Source: Flavobacterium oncorhynchi
GTDB taxonomy: Bacteria; Bacteroidota; Bacteroidia; Flavobacteriales; Flavobacteriaceae
Assembly (NCBI RefSeq): GCF_002217355.1
Contig: NZ_MUHA01000024.1
Coordinates: 43,273-107,272, forward strand
Reading direction: 5' to 3'
Length of the DNA stretch: 64,000 bases
In this document: positions 46,026-54,233 of the stretch, piece by piece
How the letters are laid out: every line of letters starts with the position of its first letter
Position numbering within the stretch: position 1 is the stretch's first letter
Notes under the pieces: model-generated
The model's database searches: none
Told to the model about the DNA's origin: nothing
Seen by the model: the letters and a program-made list of their open reading frames with translations, nothing else
Made by a program: the position numbers and the translations under genes

Positions 46026-47342
46026 ATGAAAAACATATTCTGCTTAATCCTTGCTTTAGCCGCTTTTTCCTGTACAGCCAGCAACGACATTTTTAGCGAA
46101 AAAACAAGTTTAGAAAATCCAAAAACCAAAATTTCGCTGCCACTTGCCGGTAATGCTTATAGTTCTAAACATGTAGACGAAAGCAATACAATTACAGATA
46201 ACGGTATTGAAAACTGGACCAATTCTGATGAATATTTCACCGCTTATTTTAGAGTATCAAAAGCAGGAACTTTTCAAATTACTATTGAAGAATCAGTGCA
46301 GGTTTTTGGAAAATCAGAACTTGAGTTTTCAATTAACAATGAAGCTAAAAGAGTAAAATTTACGGCATCAAAAAAAGCAGTTACAGCGGGAACTTGGAAA
46401 ATAAACCAAGAAGGATATGTTGCAGTCAAAATAAAAGGAATCAGCAAAACAAGCGATCGTTTTCCATCGATTAATCGTCTAACAATTTCAAGTGATGATT
46501 ACGATGCAAAAATTGCTTTCGTTCCTAACAACGAAGGAAACTTCTACCATTGGGGACGTCGCGGCCCATCTGTGCACTTAAACTATCAAGTTCCAGAAAA
46601 CACGAATGCAAAATGGTATTACAATGAACTTACTGTTCCTGAAAATGAGGACAAAATTGGCTCTTATTTTATGGCAAATGGTTTTGGAGAAGGATATTTT
46701 GGAATTCAAGTAAATTCGGCTTCTGAAAGAAGAGTTTTATTCTCTGTTTGGAGTCCGTTTACCACAGATGATCCAGCCAGTATTCCTGAATCACATAAAA
46801 TAAAAATGCTTAAAAAAGGTGAAAATGTACATACTGGCGAATTCGGAAACGAAGGTTCTGGAGGACAGAGTTACCTAAAATACAACTGGAAAGCAGGAAC
46901 TACTTATAAATTTTTATTACAAGGATTTCCACTAAACAACAACACAACAACTTATACAGCATACTTTTACGCACCAGAACAAGGGAAATGGCTTTTGATT
47001 GCGAGCTTTAACCGCCCGCAAACAAATACATATTTAAAAAGATTTCATTCATTTCTAGAGAATTTTATCCCAGAACAAGGCGATTTTTCTCGTAAAGTCT
47101 TATTCAACAATCAATGGATTTGCGACGAAAAAGGAGTTTGGTTAGAAATTAATTCGGCGCGCTTTACAACTGACAATACGGGTGCTAAAGAATACCGAAT
47201 GGATTTTGCAGGCGGACTTGACGCTAATTCTTTTTATTTAAAAAATGGAGGCTTTTTTAATAATTACACAACGCCAAAAACAATTTTTTCAAGACCTTTA
47301 GCAAATAAAAAGCCAGAAATAAATTTTGAAGCTTTACCCTAA
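46026..47342 (+). CDS. DUF5077-DUF3472 lipoprotein
   Basis: A 438-residue lipoprotein (signal LILALAAFSC, Cys16). Residues about 30-150 form a jelly-roll domain of the DUF5077 type (ENWTNSDEYFTAYFRVSKAG), probably carbohydrate-binding. Residues about 160-435 resemble DUF3472 (HWGRRGPSVHLNYQ, GYFGIQVNSASERRVLFSVWSPF, YLKRFHSFLENF). The pair is frequent in Bacteroidota polysaccharide loci. The activity is not known to me. It lies between susD2 and GH109 in block 3, 93 bp before the latter's ATG. Confidence 0.8.
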   Translation: MKNIFCLILALAAFSCTASNDIFSEKTSLENPKTKISLPLAGNAYSSKHVDESNTITDNGIENWTNSDEYFTAYFRVSKAGTFQITIEESVQVFGKSELEFSINNEAKRVKFTASKKAVTAGTWKINQEGYVAVKIKGISKTSDRFPSINRLTISSDDYDAKIAFVPNNEGNFYHWGRRGPSVHLNYQVPENTNAKWYYNELTVPENEDKIGSYFMANGFGEGYFGIQVNSASERRVLFSVWSPFTTDDPASIPESHKIKMLKKGENVHTGEFGNEGSGGQSYLKYNWKAGTTYKFLLQGFPLNNNTTTYTAYFYAPEQGKWLLIASFNRPQTNTYLKRFHSFLENFIPEQGDFSRKVLFNNQWICDEKGVWLEINSARFTTDNTGAKEYRMDFAGGLDANSFYLKNGGFFNNYTTPKTIFSRPLANKKPEINFEALP

Positions 47343-47435
47343 TCGCACTTAAAAAAAACACAAATACAAAAACAATAATTACCGATAATCAGCATTTAGA
47401 TTATCAATCATTTTCAAATCAAATTAATTCAAATT

Positions 47436-48815
47436 ATGAAAACTAGTATTTTAAAATTCATGTTAGCTGCCTGTCTTTTGTTTGGATGCACAATCGCGTC
47501 GGCACAAATGATCAAAACCAAAACGCCGGCTCGTGCAAAAGGACAACAAGATGTACTGCAATTAGCAACTACTCCAATTCCAACTGTTCGTGTAGCCTTT
47601 ATTGGTTTAGGAATGCGTGGTCCTGGAGCTGTAGAACGTATGACACATATACCAGGTGTCGAAATTGTAGCACTTTGCGATATGCTTGAAAAAAACACAC
47701 AATCGTCTAACGAAATTTTAACTAAAGCTGGTTTTCCTAAAGCACAAGAATTTTTTGGAGATGAGAATGCATGGAGAAAAGTAACAGCATTACCAAACGT
47801 TGATTTAGTTTACATCGCTACAGATTGGAAACACCACGCACAAATTGGTGTTCAAGCAATGAAAGACGGAAAACACGTTGCAATTGAAGTTCCAGGTGCA
47901 ATGACAATGAAAGAAATCTGGGATCTTATAGATACTTCAGAAAAAACTCGTAAGCACTGTATGCAGTTGGAAAACTGTGTGTATGACTTCTTCGAGCTTA
48001 CCACTTTAAACATGGCTCAGCAAGGTTTATTTGGAGAAATTCTTCATGCAGAAGGTTCTTACATTCACGGATTACAACCATTTTGGGGAGAATATTGGAA
48101 CAACTGGAGAATGGATTACAACATTAAACACCGTGGCGATATCTACGCAACACACGGTATGGGACCAGCTTGTCAAGCATTAAACATTCACCGTGGAGAC
48201 AAAATGAATTTCTTAGTTTCTATGGATACCAAAGCAGTTGGAAATCCTGCTTATATCAAAGAAAAATCAGGTAAGGAAATTAAAGATTTTAGAAATGGAG
48301 ATCACACCATGACAATGATTCGTACTGAAAACGGAAAAACTATCCAAATTCAACACGATGTTACTTCTCCTCGTCCATACAGCAGAATGTATCAATTAAG
48401 CGGTACAAAAGGTTTTGCAAACAAATATCCATTAGAAGGATACGCTTTAGATGGTAAATCATTAAGTGATGACGTAAAACCAAATCATGAAAAATTAAAC
48501 GCTCACTCATTTGTACCAGAAGATGTGAAAAAAGCATTAATGGAAAAATACAAACACCCAATTGTAAAAAATATCGAAGAAAAAGCTAAAAAAGTAGGTG
48601 GTCACGGTGGAATGGATTTCGTTATGGATTACCGTTTAATTTACTGCCTTCAAAAAGGACTTCCTTTAGATATGGATGTTTATGATTTAGCAGAATGGTC
48701 TTGTTTAGGGCCTTTGACAGAAATTTCTCTTGATAACGGTTCTGCACCTGTAGAAATTCCTGATTTCACACGCGGCGGATGGAATAAATTAAAAAAATTA
48801 GAATTCGCGGAATAA
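47436..48815 (+). CDS. GH109 alpha-N-acetylgalactosaminidase (NAD-dependent, Gfo/Idh/MocA fold)
   Basis: A 459-residue exported enzyme. The signal is at residues 1-23 (LAACLLFGCTIASAQ; a Cys lies within it, so a lipobox cannot be excluded). The Rossmann NAD-binding start is VRVAFIGLGMRGPGAVERM at about 51-69, then VALCDM, NVDLVYIATDWKHHAQIG and GKHVAIEVPGAM. Family-typical downstream motifs are MQLENCVYDFFELTTLNM, GSYIHGLQPFW, YATHGMGPACQALNIHRGD and GGHGGMDFVMDYRL. GH109 enzymes cleave terminal alpha-GalNAc, as on blood-group-A antigen, by an oxidation-elimination mechanism with bound NAD. It lies 86 bp before GH35. Confidence 0.9.
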   Translation: MKTSILKFMLAACLLFGCTIASAQMIKTKTPARAKGQQDVLQLATTPIPTVRVAFIGLGMRGPGAVERMTHIPGVEIVALCDMLEKNTQSSNEILTKAGFPKAQEFFGDENAWRKVTALPNVDLVYIATDWKHHAQIGVQAMKDGKHVAIEVPGAMTMKEIWDLIDTSEKTRKHCMQLENCVYDFFELTTLNMAQQGLFGEILHAEGSYIHGLQPFWGEYWNNWRMDYNIKHRGDIYATHGMGPACQALNIHRGDKMNFLVSMDTKAVGNPAYIKEKSGKEIKDFRNGDHTMTMIRTENGKTIQIQHDVTSPRPYSRMYQLSGTKGFANKYPLEGYALDGKSLSDDVKPNHEKLNAHSFVPEDVKKALMEKYKHPIVKNIEEKAKKVGGHGGMDFVMDYRLIYCLQKGLPLDMDVYDLAEWSCLGPLTEISLDNGSAPVEIPDFTRGGWNKLKKLEFAE

Positions 48816-48839
48816 ATTTATTGGTTAGTTAGTAGAAGC

Positions 48840-48868
48840 AAGAGGGCGCAATTTTATAGCGCTCTTTT
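48840..48868 (+). terminator. hairpin between GH109 and GH35
   Basis: AAGAGGGCGC at 48840-48849 pairs with GCGCTCTTTT at 48859-48868, with one bulged G and a short loop, followed by a T-rich run. It could partly end the transcript after GH109. Confidence 0.6.
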
Positions 48869-48901
48869 GTTTATTAAAAAGATTTTTAATTACTTTGAAA
48901 A

Positions 48902-50761
48902 ATGAAAAAAGTTTACTACACCCTCCTATTTGCCTTTTTTACACTGCTCTCTGCATCAGCACAGCAAAAACAAACTTTCGCTATAAGCGGAGGAGATTTT
49001 TTATTGAATGGAAAACCAATACAAATTCACTCAGGTGAAATGCATTATTCGCGTATTCCTCAGCAATATTGGCGTCATCGTCTAAAAATGATGAAAGCCA
49101 TGGGATTAAATGCCGTTGCTACTTATGTATTTTGGAATTACCACGAAACTGCTCCTGGTGTATGGGATTTTAAAACAGGAAATAAGAACTTAGCAGAATA
49201 TATAAAAACAGCTCAAGAAGAGGGATTATTTGTAATTCTTCGCCCAGGTCCGTACGTATGTGCTGAATGGGAATTTGGCGGTTACCCTTTTTTCTTGCAG
49301 AATGTACCTAATATGGTTATTCGCGGTAACAACAAAGAATATTTGGCAGCTACTAAAGCTTACTTCACACAATTATACAACCAGGTTAAAGATTTACAAA
49401 TTACCAAAGGCGGCCCTATTATCATGGTTCAGGGCGAAAACGAATTTGGTTCGTATGTTGCACAGCGAAAAGATGTTCCTTTAGAAGAACATAAAAAATA
49501 CAGCGCAGCCGTATTTCAGCAATTAAAAGACCTTGGTTTTGAAGTTCCTTTTTTCACTTCAGACGGAAGCTGGTTATTTGAAGGAGGCGCATTACCAGGC
49601 GCATTGCCAACTGCAAATGGTGAAAGTGATATTGCAAAATTAAAAGAAGTTGTAAATAAATTCAATAATGGTCAAGGACCTTATATGGTTGCTGAGTTTT
49701 ATCCAGGCTGGTTAGATCATTGGGCAGAACCTTTCCCAACACAAAAACCAGAACAAACCGCTCGTCAAACTAAAAAATACTTAGATAATAAGGTTTCATT
49801 CAACTATTATATGGTTCATGGCGGTACTAATTTCGGATTCACTTCTGGTGCTAATTACGACAAAGAACACGATATTCAACCTGATATGACATCATACGAT
49901 TATGATGCTCCTATAAGTGAAGCAGGATGGGCAACTCCTAAATACAATATGTTAAGAGAGCTACTTAAAACAAGCGAAACTCCTGCAATTCCTGAAAAAA
50001 TGCCAATTATCGAAATTCCGAAAATAGCATTAACAAAAACAGTTGATTTAGCTGATTTAAAAGCAAAAATAAGCCCGGTATATGAAGATACTCCACAAAC
50101 TTTTGAGCAATTAAATCAAGGCGACGGCTACGTTTGGTACAGTAAAAAGTTCACACAGCCAATCAGCGGAAAACTTGAGCTAAAAGGATTACGCGATTAT
50201 GCAATCGTTTACGTTAACGGAAAAAAAGTGGCCGAATTAAACCGATACTATAAAAAATACGATTGCGAAATCGAAGTTCCTTTCAATGCTACTCTAGATA
50301 TTGTAGTCGAAAACATGGGACGTATTAATTATGGTTCTCAAATCAACGAAAACAACAAAGGAATTATAAGCCCTGTTATTATTAATGGTCAAACTATTAC
50401 AGGCGATTGGGAAATGTACAAATTACCAATGAGTCAAGAACCAGATTTGACTGCTTATAAAAATTCTGGAAAAGTAAATCGTCCTACTTTATACCAAGGT
50501 ACTTTTACACTTAACAAAACAGGAGACACCTTTTTAGATATGCGTGATTGGGGTAAAGGAATTGTGTTTGTAAACGGAATCAACATTGGCCGTTATTGGA
50601 GCGTTGGACCGCAGCAAACTTTATACCTTCCTGGATGCTGGCTTAAAAAAGGCAAAAACAATATTGTAATTTTTGAGCAAAAAAATGAGACGCTGCAAAA
50701 AGAACTTAAAAGTATAACTACTCCAATTTTAGAGGATTTAAGACCTGAAAAAGGACAATAA
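48902..50761 (+). CDS. GH35 beta-galactosidase, exported
   Basis: A 619-residue enzyme with a signal peptide (residues 1-20, ending SASAQ). Residues about 25-345 are the GH35 TIM barrel: HSGEMHYSRIPQQYWRHRLK, LNAVATYVFWNYHE, LRPGPYVCAEWEFGGYP, GPIIMVQGENEFGSY with the acid/base Glu near 178-180, and PYMVAEFYPGWLDHW with the nucleophile Glu near 264. C-terminal jelly rolls follow (KGLRDYAIVYVNGKK, WGKGIVFVNGINIGRYW). It hydrolyses terminal beta-galactose, and in this locus it probably acts after the alpha-linked caps are removed by GH109 and GH110. It is the last gene of the glycan region and is closed by a strong terminator. Confidence 0.95.
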   Translation: MKKVYYTLLFAFFTLLSASAQQKQTFAISGGDFLLNGKPIQIHSGEMHYSRIPQQYWRHRLKMMKAMGLNAVATYVFWNYHETAPGVWDFKTGNKNLAEYIKTAQEEGLFVILRPGPYVCAEWEFGGYPFFLQNVPNMVIRGNNKEYLAATKAYFTQLYNQVKDLQITKGGPIIMVQGENEFGSYVAQRKDVPLEEHKKYSAAVFQQLKDLGFEVPFFTSDGSWLFEGGALPGALPTANGESDIAKLKEVVNKFNNGQGPYMVAEFYPGWLDHWAEPFPTQKPEQTARQTKKYLDNKVSFNYYMVHGGTNFGFTSGANYDKEHDIQPDMTSYDYDAPISEAGWATPKYNMLRELLKTSETPAIPEKMPIIEIPKIALTKTVDLADLKAKISPVYEDTPQTFEQLNQGDGYVWYSKKFTQPISGKLELKGLRDYAIVYVNGKKVAELNRYYKKYDCEIEVPFNATLDIVVENMGRINYGSQINENNKGIISPVIINGQTITGDWEMYKLPMSQEPDLTAYKNSGKVNRPTLYQGTFTLNKTGDTFLDMRDWGKGIVFVNGINIGRYWSVGPQQTLYLPGCWLKKGKNNIVIFEQKNETLQKELKSITTPILEDLRPEKGQ

Positions 50762-50772
50762 TACACAAAAGC

Positions 50773-50806
50773 AAAAAAGCCATTCACAACAATGAATGGC
50801 TTTTTT
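50773..50806. terminator. bidirectional terminator between GH35 and osmC-like gene
   Basis: The arm at 50773-50786 (AAAAAAGCCATTCA) is the exact complement of 50793-50806, with a 6-nt loop. Its A/T runs serve both convergent genes. Confidence 0.85.
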
Positions 50807-50821
50807 AATGTGAATAAAAGA

Positions 50822-51223
50822 TTACTTCCAGTTGAAAGTAACTCGTTTTTCAATTTCAGGATTTAAGCTAAATAAAACCGGACAAGTCATTGCCGCACGC
50901 TCTAGTATAGTTCTGTTTTTCTCATCAGATACACCGTTCATTTCAAAAACAATTTCGATTGCACCAATACGACGTGGTTCTGCATTCATAATTTTAGTTA
51001 CTTCGGCAGTCGAATCGATTAGATCTACTTCCATATCACGAGCTTTAATTCCCATAATCGTCATCATGCAGCTTGCCAAAGCATTTGCAACAATATCTGT
51101 TGGAGAAAACGCCTCTCCTTTTCCAAAATTATCCACAGGCGGATCAGATATAACTTCGCTTCCTGATTGTACATGTATTGATTTTGTTCTTAATTCACCT
51201 AAATAAGTTACTTTTGATGTCAT
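50822..51223 (-). CDS. OsmC/Ohr-family protein
   Basis: A 133-residue cytoplasmic protein of the OsmC fold. Both redox cysteines of the family are present: ANALASCMMTIMG near residue 52 and RAAMTCPVLFS near 114. OsmC/Ohr proteins reduce organic hydroperoxides using a dithiol partner. The conserved GKGEAFSPTDIVANAL lies before the first Cys. It is single and not in an obvious operon. An antisense open frame at 50832-51206 is a shadow of it. Confidence 0.9.
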   Translation of the reverse strand: MTSKVTYLGELRTKSIHVQSGSEVISDPPVDNFGKGEAFSPTDIVANALASCMMTIMGIKARDMEVDLIDSTAEVTKIMNAEPRRIGAIEIVFEMNGVSDEKNRTILERAAMTCPVLFSLNPEIEKRVTFNWK

Positions 51224-51282
51224 AGTATTGTTTTACAATTATTTAAATTCTTTTTTTTATGTTTTTTTAGCTATTGTAGAGA

Positions 51283-51879
51283 TTACTGATCTAATCCTAA
51301 TTTAAAAAGTTTTCCATAAGCCAATGCTGCTTTATGAACCTGAACCAGCCAGTCTTCTGCTGCATTATCATCTGCCCCATCCGAAATGTATTTTAAACAT
51401 AAAAACGGAATATCCTCTTTCATAGCAATCAGTGCCAATGCATAAGCTTCCATATCTACAACATTATACAAGACTTCAGAATGCCCCATTTCAAAACTAT
51501 CTCCAGTTCCACAGATTCCTTCCTGTAAACCATCCATTTTTAAGCCATATTCAAAAACGGTCGGCAGACCAGAAAAAGGAGTTTCGTAGAGATCATATCC
51601 TAAACCTCGAACATCCATATCTCTTTGTATAAATTTCGTACAGCAGACAATATCACCTTTCTTAAAAAAATTACTTCCAGCAGATCCAAGATTAACAATT
51701 AATGAAGGTTTTTTATGCTGCAAAACTTTCGACAATTCGTAAGCAGCATTCACCTTCCCAATTCCGGTCATAATTGTATTACATCTTTCAAAAACGTCGG
51801 CAGCTTCGGCTTTCAAAGCAAAAGAAAATAATATATCCTCTATTAAAAATGACTGTTCGTGGTTTATTTTTACCATCAA
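51283..51879 (-). CDS. nucleoside phosphorylase-superfamily nucleosidase (MTA/SAH nucleosidase-like)
   Basis: A 198-residue cytoplasmic enzyme, slightly short for the family. It shows the superfamily motifs GIGKVNAAYELSKVL, PSLIVNLGSAGSNFFKKGDIV, VVDMEAYALALIA with the purine/ribose contact Glu, and CLKYISDGADDNAAEDW with the catalytic Asp. It probably splits purine nucleosides such as methylthioadenosine, S-adenosylhomocysteine or futalosine. The exact substrate is open. A TATTTTTG -7 type element lies on the minus strand at 51901-51908. Confidence 0.85.
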   Translation of the reverse strand: MMVKINHEQSFLIEDILFSFALKAEAADVFERCNTIMTGIGKVNAAYELSKVLQHKKPSLIVNLGSAGSNFFKKGDIVCCTKFIQRDMDVRGLGYDLYETPFSGLPTVFEYGLKMDGLQEGICGTGDSFEMGHSEVLYNVVDMEAYALALIAMKEDIPFLCLKYISDGADDNAAEDWLVQVHKAALAYGKLFKLGLDQ

Positions 51880-51964
51880 TTTATTTTAATTTTTTATATG
51901 CAAAAATACCATTTTTAATCTCTCACGATAGTCTATATCACGATTCTTTTAAAAAATCACAAAT

Positions 51965-52002
51965 AAAAAATCCGTGTTGCAAAAAAGCAGCACGGATTTT
52001 TT
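51965..52002 (-). terminator. terminator downstream of the LysM/PBP gene
   Basis: The arm at 51965-51980 (AAAAAATCCGTGTTGC) pairs with 51987-52002 with one mismatch, around a 6-nt A-loop, with T-runs on both sides. It lies after the LysM gene and before the nucleosidase gene on the minus strand. Confidence 0.8.
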
Positions 52003-52066
52003 ATTCTATATCCTAAATTAAATAATTAGTAAACTTTCACATCTACTTACTGAATTAATACTAGTA

Positions 52067-54139
52067 TTAATTTGCGGTTTTTAAAGTCAGGTCTGAATCA
52101 TAATATAAAATGTAAACCCCTTTATTAGCATGTCCGCCATCTTCTTTTTTATAAAACTGAAACTTATTCTCCACTTGTTGTGTAGTCATTAAATCTGCTG
52201 TTTCTTGATATGTTTTTCCTTGAACCAAACGCATCATCGTATCAAAAGTTACATCAAAACCTCTTGTTGCATATGTATTTGGATAGATTTTATTTTTTAA
52301 TCTATACTCTTTCTTAAAGATTGAAACCGCCTGATCATCGCTGTCACGAGTAACTGATGGATACATTAATTTAAGTTTTACCAAATTGTCAAAACTAATC
52401 TCATCTGTATCAAGCGTGCTGTTTGGTTCTAAAATTACCAATTGAACTTGACACGTTTTTTGTGCATCCAGCAACGCTTTTATCGTTGTTTTTATCATTG
52501 CCGTATTTGCCGTTTCCATCACCACATAATTCATTCGGTTTGGCAGTAACAAGCTTTTTAAATTAGCCGCATCTAAACCTCCTGCCTCAGTCAAAGCTGC
52601 AAAAACAACTCCTTTTTGATTTTGTTTAATATAACTAATAACTGATTCTTTTTTCTTGTCTACAACAGCAACAATATTACCATTTTTACCACGCATATAC
52701 TCGAAAACTGTATTTCGAACAACCTCATTTGACGGTATAGTTTGATATAAATTTTCTATTGGGTTCGCCGCATCTTTTGATAAAGGCGAAATAACCGGAA
52801 CATTATACAATCTTAATGTATTTGCAGTAGATTCTGCATTATTTTGATAAAATGGTCCCACAACAGCATCAGCATCTTGCAGTTTTGAAATTAAACTTGA
52901 AATATTTGACGTTGTTTTTGTTTCCTGCGAATCATAGATCGAAACATCAATTGGAAGTTTTAAAACTTTCGCTGAATCGATCGCCATCATTGCTCCTGAA
53001 TAAAAATCAAGCGTCATATTTAGAAATTTATCCGTTTTCAAACGTGAAGTAGTTCCAGTTGTATCACTTTGTAATTTAGCCAAATTAAACGGCAGCAATA
53101 AAACTACTTTTTTGCGATCACCCTGACTTCTTTTTTTACTTAACTCTACTATTTCAGGATTTACAGAAACAGTTTCAGATTTTACTTTGTCTACAATTTG
53201 TATTCCTCCACCAGATGTTTTATTTTCCAGCACTTTTTCAACTGGCTGCTGTTGCACAATAATTGGAGTCGGCGCTAAATATCCTGTTGGAACTTTTAAA
53301 ACCATTCCTTCTTTTACACCTTCTGAAAGTGCAGGATTAAGTGCCGTTAATTCTTCTTGCGATAAATGAAACGTTCTTGATAAGCTGTAAAAAGTTTCTT
53401 TTGGCTTTACCTGATAATCCATGTAGCTGACTGCTTTTTTTGCAGTTTCGGCAGGCTTTTTAACTTCTTCATGTTTAGTAACATTTGCAGCAGTACTTTC
53501 CGTTTTAGGAGCTGTTCCTTTAATCGTTAATCGATATCCAACTGGCAGATTTGAAACGATATCTGGGTTTCTTTTTTCTAAATCTTCAACCGTAGTTTTA
53601 TATTGTTTTGCAATAGAATATTTAGTTTCTTTTGGCTGAACATCGTGGTATACGTACTTTTCTTGTACTTTTTCTTTTGTTTTTTTATCTGCGGGAACTG
53701 CAGATTTTGAAGCAGATCCTTTTGCAGGAATTACTAATTTCTGACCAATTTGCACGCCTGTTTTTTCAAGAAACGGATTTGCGGCTTTTAATGCTTCATC
53801 AGAAATATTATATTTTTTTTCGATGCTGTAAAACGTCTCTTTTGGCTGTACTTCATGAATAATTTCTTTTGAACTTTCGGTCGTTTTTACCGCAGCAGTT
53901 GTAGTTTTTACCGCACTTTTAACAGCAGTTGTAGGAATTAATAAAACTGAATTGGGTACTAAACCTCTTCTTGCATCTGGATTTAATTCGTAAATATCAA
54001 AAGGTGTAACCTTAAATTTCTGTGCAATCTGATTTATTGTTTCTCCACTCGAAACAGTATATTTTACCACCTTCTCCTGAGAAAAAGCAGAACAGGTTAC
54101 AAAAAAAACAAGGAATAATAAGGTCGAAAAATACTTCAT
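52067..54139 (-). CDS. LysM repeat protein with C-terminal periplasmic-binding-protein-like domain
   Basis: A 690-residue exported protein (signal 1-20, ending CSAFSQ; the Cys lies within). Four LysM domains are seen at about 26-70, 95-140, 165-210 and 238-285, each with the YTV..GET...IA..F..T...L...NP pattern. LysM domains bind peptidoglycan. From about 345 onwards the protein looks like a type 1 periplasmic binding fold (VVLLLPFNLAKL, FYSGAMMAIDSAK, ADAVVGPFYQNNAEST, YATRGFDVTFDTMMR). The fusion is common in Bacteroidota. The ligand is unknown; it could be a cell-wall-anchored sensor. It lies 94 bp downstream of another LysM gene on the same strand. Confidence 0.85.
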   Translation of the reverse strand: MKYFSTLLFLVFFVTCSAFSQEKVVKYTVSSGETINQIAQKFKVTPFDIYELNPDARRGLVPNSVLLIPTTAVKSAVKTTTAAVKTTESSKEIIHEVQPKETFYSIEKKYNISDEALKAANPFLEKTGVQIGQKLVIPAKGSASKSAVPADKKTKEKVQEKYVYHDVQPKETKYSIAKQYKTTVEDLEKRNPDIVSNLPVGYRLTIKGTAPKTESTAANVTKHEEVKKPAETAKKAVSYMDYQVKPKETFYSLSRTFHLSQEELTALNPALSEGVKEGMVLKVPTGYLAPTPIIVQQQPVEKVLENKTSGGGIQIVDKVKSETVSVNPEIVELSKKRSQGDRKKVVLLLPFNLAKLQSDTTGTTSRLKTDKFLNMTLDFYSGAMMAIDSAKVLKLPIDVSIYDSQETKTTSNISSLISKLQDADAVVGPFYQNNAESTANTLRLYNVPVISPLSKDAANPIENLYQTIPSNEVVRNTVFEYMRGKNGNIVAVVDKKKESVISYIKQNQKGVVFAALTEAGGLDAANLKSLLLPNRMNYVVMETANTAMIKTTIKALLDAQKTCQVQLVILEPNSTLDTDEISFDNLVKLKLMYPSVTRDSDDQAVSIFKKEYRLKNKIYPNTYATRGFDVTFDTMMRLVQGKTYQETADLMTTQQVENKFQFYKKEDGGHANKGVYILYYDSDLTLKTAN

Positions 54140-54233
54140 AATATGGCTTAAAACAATTTAATTTCTAATTCAATTAACAAGATAATAATTTCTTTTATAC
54201 AAGATTCAAGCCACTTGTTAAATCTTGCCGTTA

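Noticed and set aside
13135..50761. Sulfatase, fucosidase or sialidase genes in the glycan region
   Set aside because: Looked for because of the ASST-like gene and the A/B-antigen idea; none was found in the window.
50832..51206. Plus-strand open frame of 124 codons opposite the OsmC gene
   Set aside because: Fully antisense to a gene with clear OsmC cysteines; no family features of its own.
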